Shown here one piece after another: positions 46,488-56,013 of a stretch of DNA of 64,000 nt. Within the stretch, counting starts at the first letter, position 1. Every line of letters begins with the position of its first letter. Below the pieces are notes generated by a model. That model ran no database searches and was not told the origin of the DNA. It worked only from the letters and a program-made list of their open reading frames with translations. The stretch is from positions 1 through 64,000 of the forward strand of contig CAMNSD010000009.1 in the NCBI GenBank assembly GCA_946554445.1, read 5' to 3'. The position numbers and the translations under genes were made by a program. The stretch is from an uncultured Lachnospiraceae bacterium (lineage in GTDB: Bacteria; Bacillota; Clostridia; Lachnospirales; Lachnospiraceae).

Positions 46488-47675
46488 TTATGCCTGCCCC
46501 CTTTTCATCTTCCCACAGAGGATAACCCCCGTCAGCAAAAGTACCGGGAAGATAATCCCTGCCAAGATTCCCATTTTCAGATTATCTTCAAACATGCTGG
46601 ACACCATACCCACCACCGTCGGGCCCCCGGAACATCCCACGTCCCCGCCTAGGGCTAACAGTGCAAACATGGCCGTTCCGCCCTTTGGCAGGGCTGCTGC
46701 CGCCTTGCTGAACGATCCTGGCCACATGATCCCTACGGAAAGCCCACAGATTGCACAGGCCGCCAGACTAAGCTGTGGAATCGGAAGCAGGGAAATTCCC
46801 AGATAAGATAAAATACACAGACTGCTGCTGTAGATCATAAATTTATCCAGCTTGATACGCTCTCCAAATTTTCCATAGAAAGCCCTGGATGTACCCATCA
46901 GGATTGCAAAAGCCATAGGGCCTGCCAGATCGCCCGCTGTCTTGGAAATGCCAAGTCCTTTCTCTGCAAAAGTGGACGCCCACTGACTTACCGCCTGCTC
47001 GCTTGCCCCCGCACAGATCATCATCATCATCAAAATCCAGAACAGCTTCATGCCAAGCAAATCTTTTAACGTCAGTCCTTCCTCTCCCTCTTCCATCAAC
47101 TCCGCCATAGGAACTTTAGCAAACACAAAAGCATTACAAAGCGGCACCAGCGCCCAGACGATTGCCATCACTTTCCAGTTATGAATACCAAAAACCGTGA
47201 AAAACAGGGTAGATAACAGCACTACGCCCACATGTCCCCAGCAATAGAAGGAATGTAACATACTCATAGCCTTTTCCTTATTATCCGAAGGGCAGGCTTC
47301 CACCACCGGACTCACAAGCACTTCCAGAAGACCGCCGCCAATGGCATAGATCATCACCGCTATCAAAATCCCTGCAAAAGGAGAAGGCAGTACTTCCGGC
47401 AAAATGGTCAAAAGGATTAGCCCTGCAGCAGAAAGTATATGAGCAATGACCATGGAAGCTCGATAACCTATCTTGTCTACAAACCCCACAGAAAGCAAAT
47501 CCACCAGAAGCTGCACGCCAAAATTGAAAGTCACAAGCAGCGTAATCTGTGACAGCGGAATCGAATAACTTCTCTGAAAGGTTAAAAACAACAGGGGTAC
47601 AAAATTGTTCACAATCGCCTGTACAATATAGCCCACAAAACATGCCCTAATGGTTTTCCTGTATCGATTCTCCAT
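46488..47675 (-). CDS. MFS transporter (possible sugar importer)
   Basis: 395 residues and about twelve membrane helices. The inter-half loop region KVPMAELMEEGEEGLTLKDLLGMKLFW and the first-half signature VDLLSVGFVDKIGYRASMVIAH are typical of the FucP/FHS-like MFS proteins of Firmicutes. Together with the DUF1349 gene and a divergent AraC regulator it suggests a small carbohydrate locus. The second ATG (47675) is eight bases after GGAGG and was preferred to the ATG at 47681, which is too close. Confidence 0.85.
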   Translation of the reverse strand: MENRYRKTIRACFVGYIVQAIVNNFVPLLFLTFQRSYSIPLSQITLLVTFNFGVQLLVDLLSVGFVDKIGYRASMVIAHILSAAGLILLTILPEVLPSPFAGILIAVMIYAIGGGLLEVLVSPVVEACPSDNKEKAMSMLHSFYCWGHVGVVLLSTLFFTVFGIHNWKVMAIVWALVPLCNAFVFAKVPMAELMEEGEEGLTLKDLLGMKLFWILMMMMICAGASEQAVSQWASTFAEKGLGISKTAGDLAGPMAFAILMGTSRAFYGKFGERIKLDKFMIYSSSLCILSYLGISLLPIPQLSLAACAICGLSVGIMWPGSFSKAAAALPKGGTAMFALLALGGDVGCSGGPTVVGMVSSMFEDNLKMGILAGIIFPVLLLTGVILCGKMKRGQA

Positions 47676-47743
47676 TTTCATTTCCTCCTCGTCAATACTT
47701 CACATGTCTGATGGGATTATATCTCATTCCTTCTAGAAAATCA

Positions 47744-47773
47744 TTGCATATTATCACATGATTATGGTACAAT
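47744..47773 (+). promoter_or_regulatory. Candidate promoter of the AraC gene
   Basis: TTGCAT (47744-47749), an 18-base spacer and TACAAT (47768-47773) in the divergent gap between the MFS and AraC genes. Confidence 0.4.
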
Positions 47774-47807
47774 ATCTCAAATCACAAGAATTATGGAGAA
47801 AAAAGGA

Positions 47808-48701
47808 ATGGATTCCCTGAAACCCAACACGCTGATCACCGATGACACGCTTCGGGAAACCGCTCAACATGGAAGCAGCGATTTTCCTCTGGCATACTAT
47901 CTGGAAGATATCTGGAAAGCAGACTTCCATTGCATCGACTGGCATTGGCATTATGAATTGGAGTTTCTGTCTGTCACAGAAGGCAGTCAGTTATGTCTTG
48001 TGGGGACAGAACAAATAGAACTGTCCAAAGGATACGGTATGTTCATCAACAGCGGTGTTCTCCACCGTTTCGAGGCCAAAGCAAGCGTTGTAATACCCAA
48101 CATCGTTTTTTCTCCGCTTCTTTTATCTCCCAAGGAGAGCCTGCTCTATGAAAAATATATTCACCCTGTCCTGCTCTACGCTCCCGCCTGCCAGATTCTC
48201 GATCCACAGATTGACTGGCAAAACCAGATTCTCCTGTTATTAAAAGAAATTTATGCTTTACAGGAAGCCTCCGAAAAACAAGAACTACAGACCGTACAAC
48301 GCCTCCTGCAATTGTGGGGCATTTTATATGAACATATGAATCTGTCTCCTGAGACCTTGCCCCCGAAGCGCCTGGACGCCCGCCAAGCAAGGCTGCAGAT
48401 CATGATGCAATATATTCATGACCACTATCAGGAAGAGGTGACATTAGAAGAGATTGCTGACGCCGCCTCTGTCAGTAAAAGCAGCGCCCTGCATGTTTTC
48501 CAGTCCTGCATCCAAATTGCACCAGTGGCCTACCTGATACAATACCGCCTTATGCGTGCCGCAGAACTACTCAATACCACAACAAAACCTGTCTCCACCA
48601 TCGCAGTAGAAACAGGTTTTTCAAGTGCCGGTTATTTTTGCCGTAAGTTTAAAGCCCGCTACCATATAAGCCCCAATGAATATCGAAAGCAGCGGCTCTA
48701 A
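47808..48701 (+). CDS. AraC family transcriptional regulator
   Basis: 297 residues. An N-terminal cupin-like sensor domain (DFHCIDWHWHYELEFLSVTEGSQLCLVGTEQIELSKGYGMFINSGVLHRFEA) and a C-terminal pair of helix-turn-helix motifs (EEVTLEEIADAASVSKSSALHVFQSCIQIAPVAYLIQYRLMRAAELL ... STIAVETGFSSAGYFCRKFKARYHISPNEYRKQ). It probably activates the divergent MFS/DUF1349 pair in response to a sugar. The ATG at 47808 follows GGAG by eight bases; an ATG 15 bases earlier has no site. Confidence 0.9.
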   Translation: MDSLKPNTLITDDTLRETAQHGSSDFPLAYYLEDIWKADFHCIDWHWHYELEFLSVTEGSQLCLVGTEQIELSKGYGMFINSGVLHRFEAKASVVIPNIVFSPLLLSPKESLLYEKYIHPVLLYAPACQILDPQIDWQNQILLLLKEIYALQEASEKQELQTVQRLLQLWGILYEHMNLSPETLPPKRLDARQARLQIMMQYIHDHYQEEVTLEEIADAASVSKSSALHVFQSCIQIAPVAYLIQYRLMRAAELLNTTTKPVSTIAVETGFSSAGYFCRKFKARYHISPNEYRKQRL

Positions 48702-48723
48702 TTCCTCGATCATATGCGGAATC

Positions 48724-49806
48724 TCACACTAGCCTCCGCACAGAATCTCTCTGCACAACATCCACCTCAAACTCGTAATTCGCATCAAAAAACGGCTCCT
48801 CTATCATCTGCAGCAAATTTTCCGCAGCTTTTTTACCCAATTTTTCCATGGGATATGGCGCAGACGTAATCCCCACTTCGCCAAGCACCGCCAACTCGGA
48901 ATCGTCCACACTGGCAATGGAAATATCCTGCGGTACACGAATGCCGGCCTTTTTAAAGACATCCAGCAGGCCAAACGCCACTTCATCATTATAACAAAAC
49001 AATCCTGTACAATCCCGATAGCGTTCCATCACCCGGTCCGTCAACTTGTCCATATGTTTTAAATCTTCCGTATCAATCCAGAGTATCTTGGCATCATCAA
49101 TCTCCAGACCTGCCTCCAGTACAGCATCCATATATCCTGCAAAACGCTGCTTTCCCTGTCCGTCATCCAGTTTAAAGATACCACCTATCCTGCTGTGTCC
49201 CATGTCAATTAGATGCCTTGTCATCTTATAGCCTGCCATTCGGTCATTGATAGATACATGAGGAATATCAATGCCATGATAAAAACTATTGATAAAGATT
49301 ACCCGGATTCCTCTCTCTAAAATCTCACGGTAGAGATACAGGTTAGGATTAGGCAGTCCGCTCTTTGTGGTCTCCACGATAATACCAGCCACCTCGTCCC
49401 TGTTCAGGATATCCTCTAGGATCGTCCGTTCCCTCCCAACCTGATTATTGGTAAAGGCAATCTGCACAGAATACCCTTCCTCCAACAGGACTTTCTCAAT
49501 CCCCTGAATCGTTCGGGGAAATATATATCCGTCCACATAAGTCGTCACGACTGCCACCCGCATCCGTTTGGAAATATTGGCAAACCGATTGTCATTGACA
49601 TAAGTCCCACTGCCCCGCACCCTGCGGAGCATCCCTTCCTGCTCCAACACACTGATCGCATGTCTGACTGTCTGACGGCTCACACCAAACATTTCCTTCA
49701 ATTCATTCTCAGAGTATATTTTCTGCCCTGCTATAAGTTTCTTCTCCTGAATCTGTGCATTGATCCACCTGACCAATTCCAAATATTTGGGTGAAGCCTT
49801 ATCCAT
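48724..49806 (-). CDS. GntR/LacI hybrid regulator (AraR-like)
   Basis: 360 residues. An N-terminal GntR winged helix (PKYLELVRWINAQIQEKKLIAGQKIYSENELKEMFGVSRQTVRHAISVLEQEGMLRRVRGSGTYV) is joined to a LacI-type sugar-binding domain from about 82 (RMRVAVVTTYVDGYIFPRTIQGIEKVLLEEGYSVQIAFTNNQ), the architecture of AraR, the arabinose repressor. It lies just downstream of the sugar ABC transporter, past a hairpin. The ATG at 49806 follows GGGGAGG by 12 bases; the long open extension upstream runs through the permease end and is not used. It likely binds the palindromes near the transporter promoter. Confidence 0.88.
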   Translation of the reverse strand: MDKASPKYLELVRWINAQIQEKKLIAGQKIYSENELKEMFGVSRQTVRHAISVLEQEGMLRRVRGSGTYVNDNRFANISKRMRVAVVTTYVDGYIFPRTIQGIEKVLLEEGYSVQIAFTNNQVGRERTILEDILNRDEVAGIIVETTKSGLPNPNLYLYREILERGIRVIFINSFYHGIDIPHVSINDRMAGYKMTRHLIDMGHSRIGGIFKLDDGQGKQRFAGYMDAVLEAGLEIDDAKILWIDTEDLKHMDKLTDRVMERYRDCTGLFCYNDEVAFGLLDVFKKAGIRVPQDISIASVDDSELAVLGEVGITSAPYPMEKLGKKAAENLLQMIEEPFFDANYEFEVDVVQRDSVRRLV

Positions 49807-49830
49807 CTTATCGCATTTCCTCCCCTTTTT

Positions 49831-49863
49831 ACACAAAGGGCCGCCCCTTAAACGGACAGCCCT
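49831..49863 (-). terminator. Hairpin between sugar permease and regulator genes
   Basis: AGGGCTGTCC and GGGGCGGCCCT (49863-49837, minus strand) form a stable stem followed only by TTTGTGT, so termination may be partial. Confidence 0.45.
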
Positions 49864-49894
49864 CGATTTCATATTCTTTCGAGAAAAGTTCTCT

Positions 49895-51067
49895 TTAACC
49901 TTTCTTTCTCTTAGACATAACGTCAACGGTAACGGCTCCCAGAAGTACAGCACCTTTAACGATCTTCTGAATATCTGTTGACCACCCGTACAGGGACATA
50001 CCATTATTCAGGATACCCATAATGAACGCACCGACTACGGCACCGAGGATCGTACCGGCACCACCTGCTACGGCAGCTCCACCAATGTAACAGGAAGCGA
50101 TCGCATCCATCTCGAATCCGTCACCAGCCTTCGGTGTGGATGCCGCGTTACGTGCAGTGAGGACAACACCCGCTACAGCACTGAGAATACCCATGTTGGT
50201 GTATACCCAGAAGAATACTTTATTGGTATCAATACCGGACAGATTAGCCGCTTTTCTGTTACCGCCCAGCGCATAAATCTGACGGCCGGATACTGTCTTG
50301 CTTGTGATAAATGCATACAATGCAATCAGCACAACCATGATAACCAATACAAACGGCAGACCGTTATAACGAGCCAGTTTGTAGAAGAAGAACCAGATGA
50401 TGACAAGCATAACTGCTAGTTTCAATGCTACCTGCCACATCGGGTTGGTCGCAAAGTTATATTTCTTCTTGGTCGCAATACTCTTCATCTCTGCAAGAAC
50501 CAAAGCAATAGATGCAATAACTGCCACAATAATACATACAAGATCCAAAGTTCCGCCTGCAAAATTCACCTTGATCGTGGGAAGGAAACCAGCTCCGATA
50601 TAGATATAATCATCCGGAAGCGGGCCCTTGGTCTGTGCTTTTAATAGCGTGTATGTAAGACCGCGTCCCATAAGCATGGTAGCCAGCGTTACAACGAAGG
50701 GCGGGATTCCCAGATAGGCGATGAAGAAGCCTGCAAACATACCCACCGCAAGACCGATCAGAATTGCTACCAGGATAGCTACCCACATATTCATCTTATA
50801 ATCTACCAGGATAATACCTGCCGCAGCACCGGTAAGGGCTACTACGGAACCTACACCCAGATCAACGTTACCGGTCAATACGCACAGCAGCATACCGATT
50901 GCCAGGATGACAACATAACCGTTCTGCATGATCAGATTGTTGATATTAGCAGGAGATAAATTCTTACCGCCCGTCATAATGGCAAAAATAACGTAAATTG
51001 CAATAAGGGCAAGAAACATACCGTACTGTTTCATGTCAAGATTTACTACTTTTTTCTTATCATTCAT
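49895..51067 (-). CDS. gguB: Sugar ABC transporter permease (GguB/MmsB/XylH type)
   Basis: 390 residues with about ten membrane helices. Hallmarks of the ribose/xylose permease family: [68 protein letters not shown], the coupling-helix region [19 protein letters not shown], and [37 protein letters not shown]. The start at 51067 lies eight bases after AAAGGA and overlaps the ATPase gene by eight bases. It forms the membrane channel for the multiple-monosaccharide transporter, probably for L-arabinose or a related pentose. Confidence 0.92.
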   Translation of the reverse strand: MNDKKKVVNLDMKQYGMFLALIAIYVIFAIMTGGKNLSPANINNLIMQNGYVVILAIGMLLCVLTGNVDLGVGSVVALTGAAAGIILVDYKMNMWVAILVAILIGLAVGMFAGFFIAYLGIPPFVVTLATMLMGRGLTYTLLKAQTKGPLPDDYIYIGAGFLPTIKVNFAGGTLDLVCIIVAVIASIALVLAEMKSIATKKKYNFATNPMWQVALKLAVMLVIIWFFFYKLARYNGLPFVLVIMVVLIALYAFITSKTVSGRQIYALGGNRKAANLSGIDTNKVFFWVYTNMGILSAVAGVVLTARNAASTPKAGDGFEMDAIASCYIGGAAVAGGAGTILGAVVGAFIMGILNNGMSLYGWSTDIQKIVKGAVLLGAVTVDVMSKRKKG

Positions 51068-52619
51068 TTCCATCATCCTTTCTATTATGAGCCATAATAC
51101 ATTGCATAATCTGCTCCTGTGTCAGTTCATCCTTGCTCAGTTCTCCTGCGATTCTGCCCTCATTGAGTACATAGGTTCTGTCACAGGTACCAATAATCTC
51201 CGGCATCTCAGAGGAGATGACTATCACGGCCTTACCGGCTTTGGCAAGATCATTGATGACACAGTAAATCTCATACTTAGCGCCTACATCGATACCACGT
51301 GTAGGCTCATCCAGAATCAGCACATCCGGCTGTGTCAGCATCCACTTTGCCAGGACAACCTTCTGCTGGTTTCCTCCCGACAAAGAGCCCACAACCTGCT
51401 CGATGGAATTTGCCTTAACGTTGATTCTCTTCTTATATTCTTCCGCTGCCACAATCTCATCATTGCTGTTGATGACACCATGTTTGGAGAAAAACTTCGG
51501 ACGCGCAGCGATCGTCATATTCTCCTTAATCTCACCGATCAGATTCAGTCCATAAACTTTTCTGTCTTCCGACACATAGGCAAGCTTACTGTTAATGGCA
51601 TCCCTGACATTATGCATATGTACTTCCTGCCCGTTGATCTTAACGGTTCCGGAAATCTTCTGCCCATAACTGTGTCCGAATACGCTCATGGCAAACTCTG
51701 TACGCCCGGCGCCCATCAGCCCTGCAAGCCCTACAACCTCACCCGCTTTCACACTGATATTAATATCTTTTAAAACCTGACGGTTCTCGTCATCGGGATG
51801 ATACACATTCCAGTCATTGACCTCAAAAATGGTATCTCCTATGGTAACACCTTCTCTTACCGGATAACGGTTGGTCATCTCACGTCCTACCATGCCCTTG
51901 ATCACACGGTCTTCCGTATATTCATCCACACCCTTAACCAATGTCTCTATCGTCTTACCATCACGGATGATCGTCACCGCATCAGATACATATTCAATCT
52001 CATTTAACTTATGGGAAATGATGATACAGGTAATGCCCTGTTTCTTCAATTCCAACATAATGTCCAGAAGTTTCTTACTCTCTTCATCATTCAAAGCTGC
52101 TGTAGGCTCATCCAGAATCAAAAGTTCAACCTTCTTCGCCATCGCTTTGGCAATTTCAATCAGCTGCTGTTTGCCGACACCAAGCGAATTAACGGGAACA
52201 TTCACGTCCTCATGTTCCAAACCCACTCTTGCAAGCATCTCCTGCGCACGCTGTCTCGTCTTCGTCCAGTCAATCACGCCTTTGGCTGCCAACTGCTCAT
52301 TGCCGATAAATACATTCTCCGCTATGGAAAGCAGAGGACTGAGCGCCAGCTCCTGATGGATGATAACGATGCCCTTGGCTTCACTGTCTCTTAAGTTATG
52401 AAACTTACAGGTTTCTCCCTTGTATACGACATCACCGGAATACGTTCCAAAAGGATATACGCCTGATAAAACATTCATCAGTGTGGATTTTCCGGCTCCG
52501 TTTTCTCCGCACAGAGCATGAATCTCACCGCGCTTCACCTTCAGATTGACATCATCCAGCGCCCTAACGCCCGAAAACTCTTTGATAATGTGATTCATTT
52601 CCAAGATGTAATCTGACAT
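51060..52619 (-). CDS. gguA: Sugar ABC transporter ATP-binding protein (GguA/MmsA type)
   Basis: 519 residues, two fused ATPase domains. The first has GENGAGKST, signature [16 protein letters not shown] and [11 protein letters not shown]. The second has a degenerate Walker A (GLMGAGRTE), signature [15 protein letters not shown] and [21 protein letters not shown]. This is the standard layout of monosaccharide ABC ATPases. GGAG lies eight bases before the ATG. A stem-loop terminator sits between the binding protein gene and this gene, so expression is probably lower than that of the binding protein. Confidence 0.95.
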   Translation of the reverse strand: MSDYILEMNHIIKEFSGVRALDDVNLKVKRGEIHALCGENGAGKSTLMNVLSGVYPFGTYSGDVVYKGETCKFHNLRDSEAKGIVIIHQELALSPLLSIAENVFIGNEQLAAKGVIDWTKTRQRAQEMLARVGLEHEDVNVPVNSLGVGKQQLIEIAKAMAKKVELLILDEPTAALNDEESKKLLDIMLELKKQGITCIIISHKLNEIEYVSDAVTIIRDGKTIETLVKGVDEYTEDRVIKGMVGREMTNRYPVREGVTIGDTIFEVNDWNVYHPDDENRQVLKDINISVKAGEVVGLAGLMGAGRTEFAMSVFGHSYGQKISGTVKINGQEVHMHNVRDAINSKLAYVSEDRKVYGLNLIGEIKENMTIAARPKFFSKHGVINSNDEIVAAEEYKKRINVKANSIEQVVGSLSGGNQQKVVLAKWMLTQPDVLILDEPTRGIDVGAKYEIYCVINDLAKAGKAVIVISSEMPEIIGTCDRTYVLNEGRIAGELSKDELTQEQIMQCIMAHNRKDDGNE

Positions 52620-52722
52620 TCCCCCAACTCCTTTTCTCTAAATTTGCTGCGGCTACCCCATCTATGTCATAGTCACAGTTGTTCTCAAATAAAATGGAAA
52701 GTATATGCAAAACATATTTCCT

Positions 52723-52757
52723 GAAAAAAGGGGGCGGCAACATACTCGTGCCACCCC
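52723..52757 (-). terminator. Intercistronic (attenuating) terminator after the sugar-binding protein gene
   Basis: GGGGTGGCA and TTGCCGCCCC (52757-52731, minus strand) form a strong stem followed by CTTTTTTC. It separates the binding-protein gene from gguA and probably keeps the binding protein in excess. Confidence 0.8.
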
Positions 52758-52776
52758 ATTCACATTCTTTCTTAAA

Positions 52777-53925
52777 TTACTCAGCTAACTGCTCTGCTGT
52801 GTAGTAACCGCCTTCTACGATGATCTCCTCGTAGTTGTCTTTATCAACAGCTACCGGTGTGCACAGGTAAGAAGGAACTACGATCTTACCGTTATCGTAC
52901 TGCTCAGTATCATTGATCTCAGGCTCTGCACCCTCAAGCACTGCCTGCACCATGGTTACGCACTTCTCAGCTAAGAGACGTGTGTCTTTGTAGATAGACA
53001 TTGTCTGCTTACCGGAGATGATGTTCTTGGTAGCCATAAGTTCTGCATCCTGACCTGTGATCAGCGGCCAGTTAGCCTCTGTATAACCTGCACCCTCTAA
53101 AGCTGCCTTACAACCATATGCGAAACCGTCAAATGCGGTTGCGCAAATATCCAGATCTTCATCTGCATAGAAACCTGTCAGATAGTTCTCACAGTTCTGC
53201 TGTGCTGTCTCCTGGGACCATCTCAAGATACATGTGTCATCAAAAGAGGTTCTGCCGGACTTACAAATCAATGTGCCATTGTCTAAGTACGGCTGAAGCA
53301 CTTCCATCAGTCCATCATACAGCATATGAGCGTTGTTATCATCAGGAGAACCCATGAAGAACTCGATTGTGAAAGTCTCGCTTGTGTTAGCGAGGTCTTT
53401 CTTCTCCTCAATGTACTTACCAATCGCTGTACCAACACCCTTGTTATCGAAGGTTGCGTAGTAGGATACTGCATCTGTATCCATCAGCAGACGGTCGTAA
53501 GCGATGATCGGAATACCAGCTTCCTTAGCCTGTGCCTCAACGTTTACAAGCGCACCAGAGTCGATAGATGCGATAACCAGGCAGTTAACACCGGATGCAA
53601 TCATGTTCTCAATCTGAGAAACCTGCATCTGTACATCATCCTCAGCGTACTGAAGATCCACTTCATAACCAAGTGCCTCCAACTGAGCCTTCATGTTAGC
53701 ACCATCGTTAATCCATCTCTCGGAAGACTGGGTAGGCATTGCCACACCAACCTTCTTGCCGCTGCCTGTTGCTGCTGTGTCTGCCGGTGCAGCCGCGTCA
53801 GCTGCAGGTGCCTCCGCTGCAGGTGCCTCTGTTGTTGCAGGTGCTGCGTCACCACCGCCGCATCCAACAAGCAGAGTAGCTACCATTGCTACACTGAGTA
53901 GTGCGCCTAATACTTTCTTTTTCAT
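52777..53925 (-). CDS. chvE: Sugar-binding lipoprotein (ChvE-like substrate-binding protein)
   Basis: 382 residues. A lipoprotein signal with lipobox LLVGC (Cys22), a Pro/Ala/Thr-rich linker, and then a type I periplasmic-binding fold (KVGVAMPTQSSERWINDGANMKAQLEALGYEVDLQYAEDDVQMQVSQIENMIASGVNCLVIASIDSGALV). ChvE-group features are FFMGSPDDNNAHMLYDGLMEVLQPYL and GQDAELMATKNIISGKQTMSIYKDTR. It captures a monosaccharide for GguAB. AAGGAGG lies seven bases before the ATG at 53925. A strong promoter and AraR-like palindromes lie upstream. Confidence 0.93.
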   Translation of the reverse strand: MKKKVLGALLSVAMVATLLVGCGGGDAAPATTEAPAAEAPAADAAAPADTAATGSGKKVGVAMPTQSSERWINDGANMKAQLEALGYEVDLQYAEDDVQMQVSQIENMIASGVNCLVIASIDSGALVNVEAQAKEAGIPIIAYDRLLMDTDAVSYYATFDNKGVGTAIGKYIEEKKDLANTSETFTIEFFMGSPDDNNAHMLYDGLMEVLQPYLDNGTLICKSGRTSFDDTCILRWSQETAQQNCENYLTGFYADEDLDICATAFDGFAYGCKAALEGAGYTEANWPLITGQDAELMATKNIISGKQTMSIYKDTRLLAEKCVTMVQAVLEGAEPEINDTEQYDNGKIVVPSYLCTPVAVDKDNYEEIIVEGGYYTAEQLAE

Positions 53926-53951
53926 ACTTTTCCTCCTTAAAATTTGTTGTG

Positions 53952-53990
53952 ATACAAATAAGTTGTATTTACTCCGCGTCAAGTTGTACT
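53952..53990. promoter_or_regulatory. AraR-like sites in the leader of the sugar-binding protein gene
   Basis: ATACAA (53952-53957) and TTGTAT (53963-53968) form an inverted repeat, with a further half site AAGTTGTAC at 53981-53989. These resemble the upstream palindrome and the ATTTGTAY/RTACAAAT type of AraR operator. Confidence 0.45.
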
Positions 53991-54138
53991 ATGTGTGCAC
54001 ATTGCTCATTTTCATAGGTTGCCGTCTTCCTCCCTGTCATCCATTTCGGAAGATTGAACGAAAAAAATGAGCGTAACAAAACTTCCTGTATGCAAGTTGC
54101 TGTGCTCATCTGTATTGTCCTTGCGCGAAACTATATAC

Positions 54139-54167
54139 ATTATATATAGATACCTGAAATGAGTCAA
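54139..54167 (-). promoter_or_regulatory. Promoter of the sugar ABC transporter
   Basis: Minus strand TTGACT (54167-54162), a 17-base spacer and perfect TATAAT (54144-54139). It gives a leader of about 205 bases. Confidence 0.8.
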
Positions 54168-54191
54168 GTATTATTTTATATTCTATGTACA

Positions 54192-54227
54192 TTTCCCCAA
54201 AGTTGTATCAATACAACTTCAGGGAAA
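54192..54227. promoter_or_regulatory. Palindromic operator candidate (AraR-type) upstream of the sugar transporter promoter
   Basis: AAGTTGTATCAATACAACTT (54200-54219) is a perfect palindrome, flanked at two-base offset by TTTCCC and GGGAAA. It ends about 25 bases upstream of the -35 box. No T-tract follows, so a terminator role for the upstream gene is unlikely. Confidence 0.6.
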
Positions 54228-54236
54228 TTATGTGCG

Positions 54237-54527
54237 TTACATGGTATCTTCATCCGAACCCCTCACGCCGCCTTCCTCTGTCTGCTGCTGTTCAATCTCA
54301 GTCCTGGTCTCGACACATACCGTATCCTCTGTCCTCGATCCCTCTTCCTCTTCGCTGCCATCGTCATAGTCTTTCATAATCAGCTTATAGGCCGATGTGG
54401 CCAGTATCAATCCCCCGCCTATTACAAATATAATGATCGCCGCGAGCGACAACATCTGATTAGAAGCTGTCCCATAATCCTTAATCAGTCCATATGCCAG
54501 ATACAGCACATAGGCCGATACGAGCAC
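54237..54527 (-). CDS. Small two-helix membrane protein; start codon unclear
   Basis: 96 residues from a GTG at 54527, which falls inside the first hydrophobic helix and has no ribosome binding site. The frame continues upstream to an ATT at 54566 that has AGAGGA five bases before it. Starting there gives a natural N-terminus, ITKKVNKVTLLLRVLVSAY (109 residues). Two membrane helices (SAYVLYLAYGLI and MLSLAAIIIFVIGGGLILATSAY) are followed by a Glu/Asp/Thr-rich cytoplasmic tail. The family is unknown; similar small proteins are common in Lachnospiraceae. Confidence 0.65.
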   Translation of the reverse strand: MLVSAYVLYLAYGLIKDYGTASNQMLSLAAIIIFVIGGGLILATSAYKLIMKDYDDGSEEEEGSRTEDTVCVETRTEIEQQQTEEGGVRGSDEDTM

Positions 54528-54665
54528 ACGTAATAATAATGTAACTTTGTTTACCTTTTTCGTAATCGTAGTCCTCTCTTTCCCTGATTGTCTGTCATTT
54601 TTTCATTTTATCAGAAATACTTTTGTATAGCAATCAATTCGTTCCCAGGGATAAAGTATCCTCTC

Positions 54666-55961
54666 TTATAAATCCCCTTTCGCCTTACCATTGGGATAGA
54701 TTCGTTCCATTCTCTCATCGTCAAAGTATTCATCCATGGACTGTTCCCACTTATGTATCGGAGTTTTCCCCGCCGCCCGGGTATCATAGCGCACCAAAGC
54801 CAGCATGGAAATCAGGATATTAAACGCCATAAACAACATTAGAAGCATGGTTGGAATCTGTCCGGTCCCTCGTAAAATAAAAGTGATCAGACGCGAAACC
54901 TTCGGATACAGCCCTTTGATCCACACCACGGCCGCAATCCCCCAGAAGAAGCAATACAAAAGATTGATCCGACCGCCCAGATTAAAGGGCATGGCGCTGT
55001 AGTCCCAGAACACCTTACCAAACACAATCTCCGTAAAGACACTGCAGATGTATTCATAGGCGCCGCCCAGAAAAAAGCCCACCCAGAAAATATGACGATC
55101 CTGCCTGTCCCTATCTTTATACAACAGCATGGTTGCCAGCGCGATCGCCAACCCCCACACCACACTGAACGGGCCCCACACTAGGCTGCTCCTGCTCATC
55201 CATACCCCTGATGTGATCCGGCAGAATATAGTCTCCACGATATCTCCTGCCAAAGCCCCGATCACAAACATCCAGAATATCTGCACGAAACCAAAGGACT
55301 CCCCGCTCTTCTCCTCCGCCTGATCCTGCAAGACGCAAGGGTAAGATCTGCCGATTCTCCTATCCACATATCCTGATATTCTGGCGGTAAGCCGGTAAGT
55401 CACTCTTTGCAGCTTATGATTCCAGAAAAGAAGCCGCGGCAGTTTCTCTTCCACATGCCAGACTGCTAATAATGTGCCTGCAAAATCAACAAAACCTACC
55501 ACAATCAGTCCCCAGACCACAGCTTTCCTAGCAATCCCCGGCAACATATCATATACGCCCAGCAAAATACCGTTTCCATAGCGCACCGCCAAAAATCCCA
55601 AAATCCCCCACAACAGAGAGTACTGCAGACAAATGTAACCATCAAAGTTTCCAAGCTTGCCGGAGTAATCCCACCACTTTTTACGCTTAATCCGCTCTAA
55701 AGTCTTACCAGCAAACCACTGTACGGCAGTGGCCACCGCCATACTGCCGACAAACAGGAAAAAGGCATCCTTTCTTAAATCCTGTAAAAAGACGGTCAGG
55801 ATAACACCCGTAAAACCATACAGAAAGCAAAAAGGGCCTGATAAAAATCCTCGATTCCTGAAATTTCTCTCTTTGACGGTAGCTACCACCGTTTCCATAA
55901 GCCATGCCAGAAAAGAATAGGCAAAAAACAGCATGGACAGTTCATAAAATGTATAATTCAT
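54666..55961 (-). CDS. Putative ABC transporter permease family membrane protein with two CmpB-like domains
   Basis: 431 residues, about twelve hydrophobic helices in two similar halves. Each half has the marks of the ABC_trans_CmpB-type family: an N-terminal FFAYSFLAWLMETVVATVKERNFRNRGFLSGPFCFLYGFTGV, mirrored by FWMFVIGALAGDIVETIFCRITSGVWMSRSSLVWGPFSVVWGLA, and KWWDYSGKLGNFDGYICLQYSLLWGILG, mirrored by VFWDYSAMPFNLGGRINLLYCFFWGIAAV. This is an internal duplication. No ATPase partner is nearby and transport is not shown. The C-terminal tail is soluble. Confidence 0.8.
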   Translation of the reverse strand: MNYTFYELSMLFFAYSFLAWLMETVVATVKERNFRNRGFLSGPFCFLYGFTGVILTVFLQDLRKDAFFLFVGSMAVATAVQWFAGKTLERIKRKKWWDYSGKLGNFDGYICLQYSLLWGILGFLAVRYGNGILLGVYDMLPGIARKAVVWGLIVVGFVDFAGTLLAVWHVEEKLPRLLFWNHKLQRVTYRLTARISGYVDRRIGRSYPCVLQDQAEEKSGESFGFVQIFWMFVIGALAGDIVETIFCRITSGVWMSRSSLVWGPFSVVWGLAIALATMLLYKDRDRQDRHIFWVGFFLGGAYEYICSVFTEIVFGKVFWDYSAMPFNLGGRINLLYCFFWGIAAVVWIKGLYPKVSRLITFILRGTGQIPTMLLMLFMAFNILISMLALVRYDTRAAGKTPIHKWEQSMDEYFDDERMERIYPNGKAKGDL

Positions 55962-56013
55962 ATTTCCTCATTTCTCTTATCACCCGGCTCACTGCCGCAG
56001 AAATAAGTCCAAA

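Noticed and set aside
54192-54227. Terminator of the small two-helix membrane protein gene
   Set aside because: No T-tract follows on the minus strand, and the core matches AraR-type palindromes.
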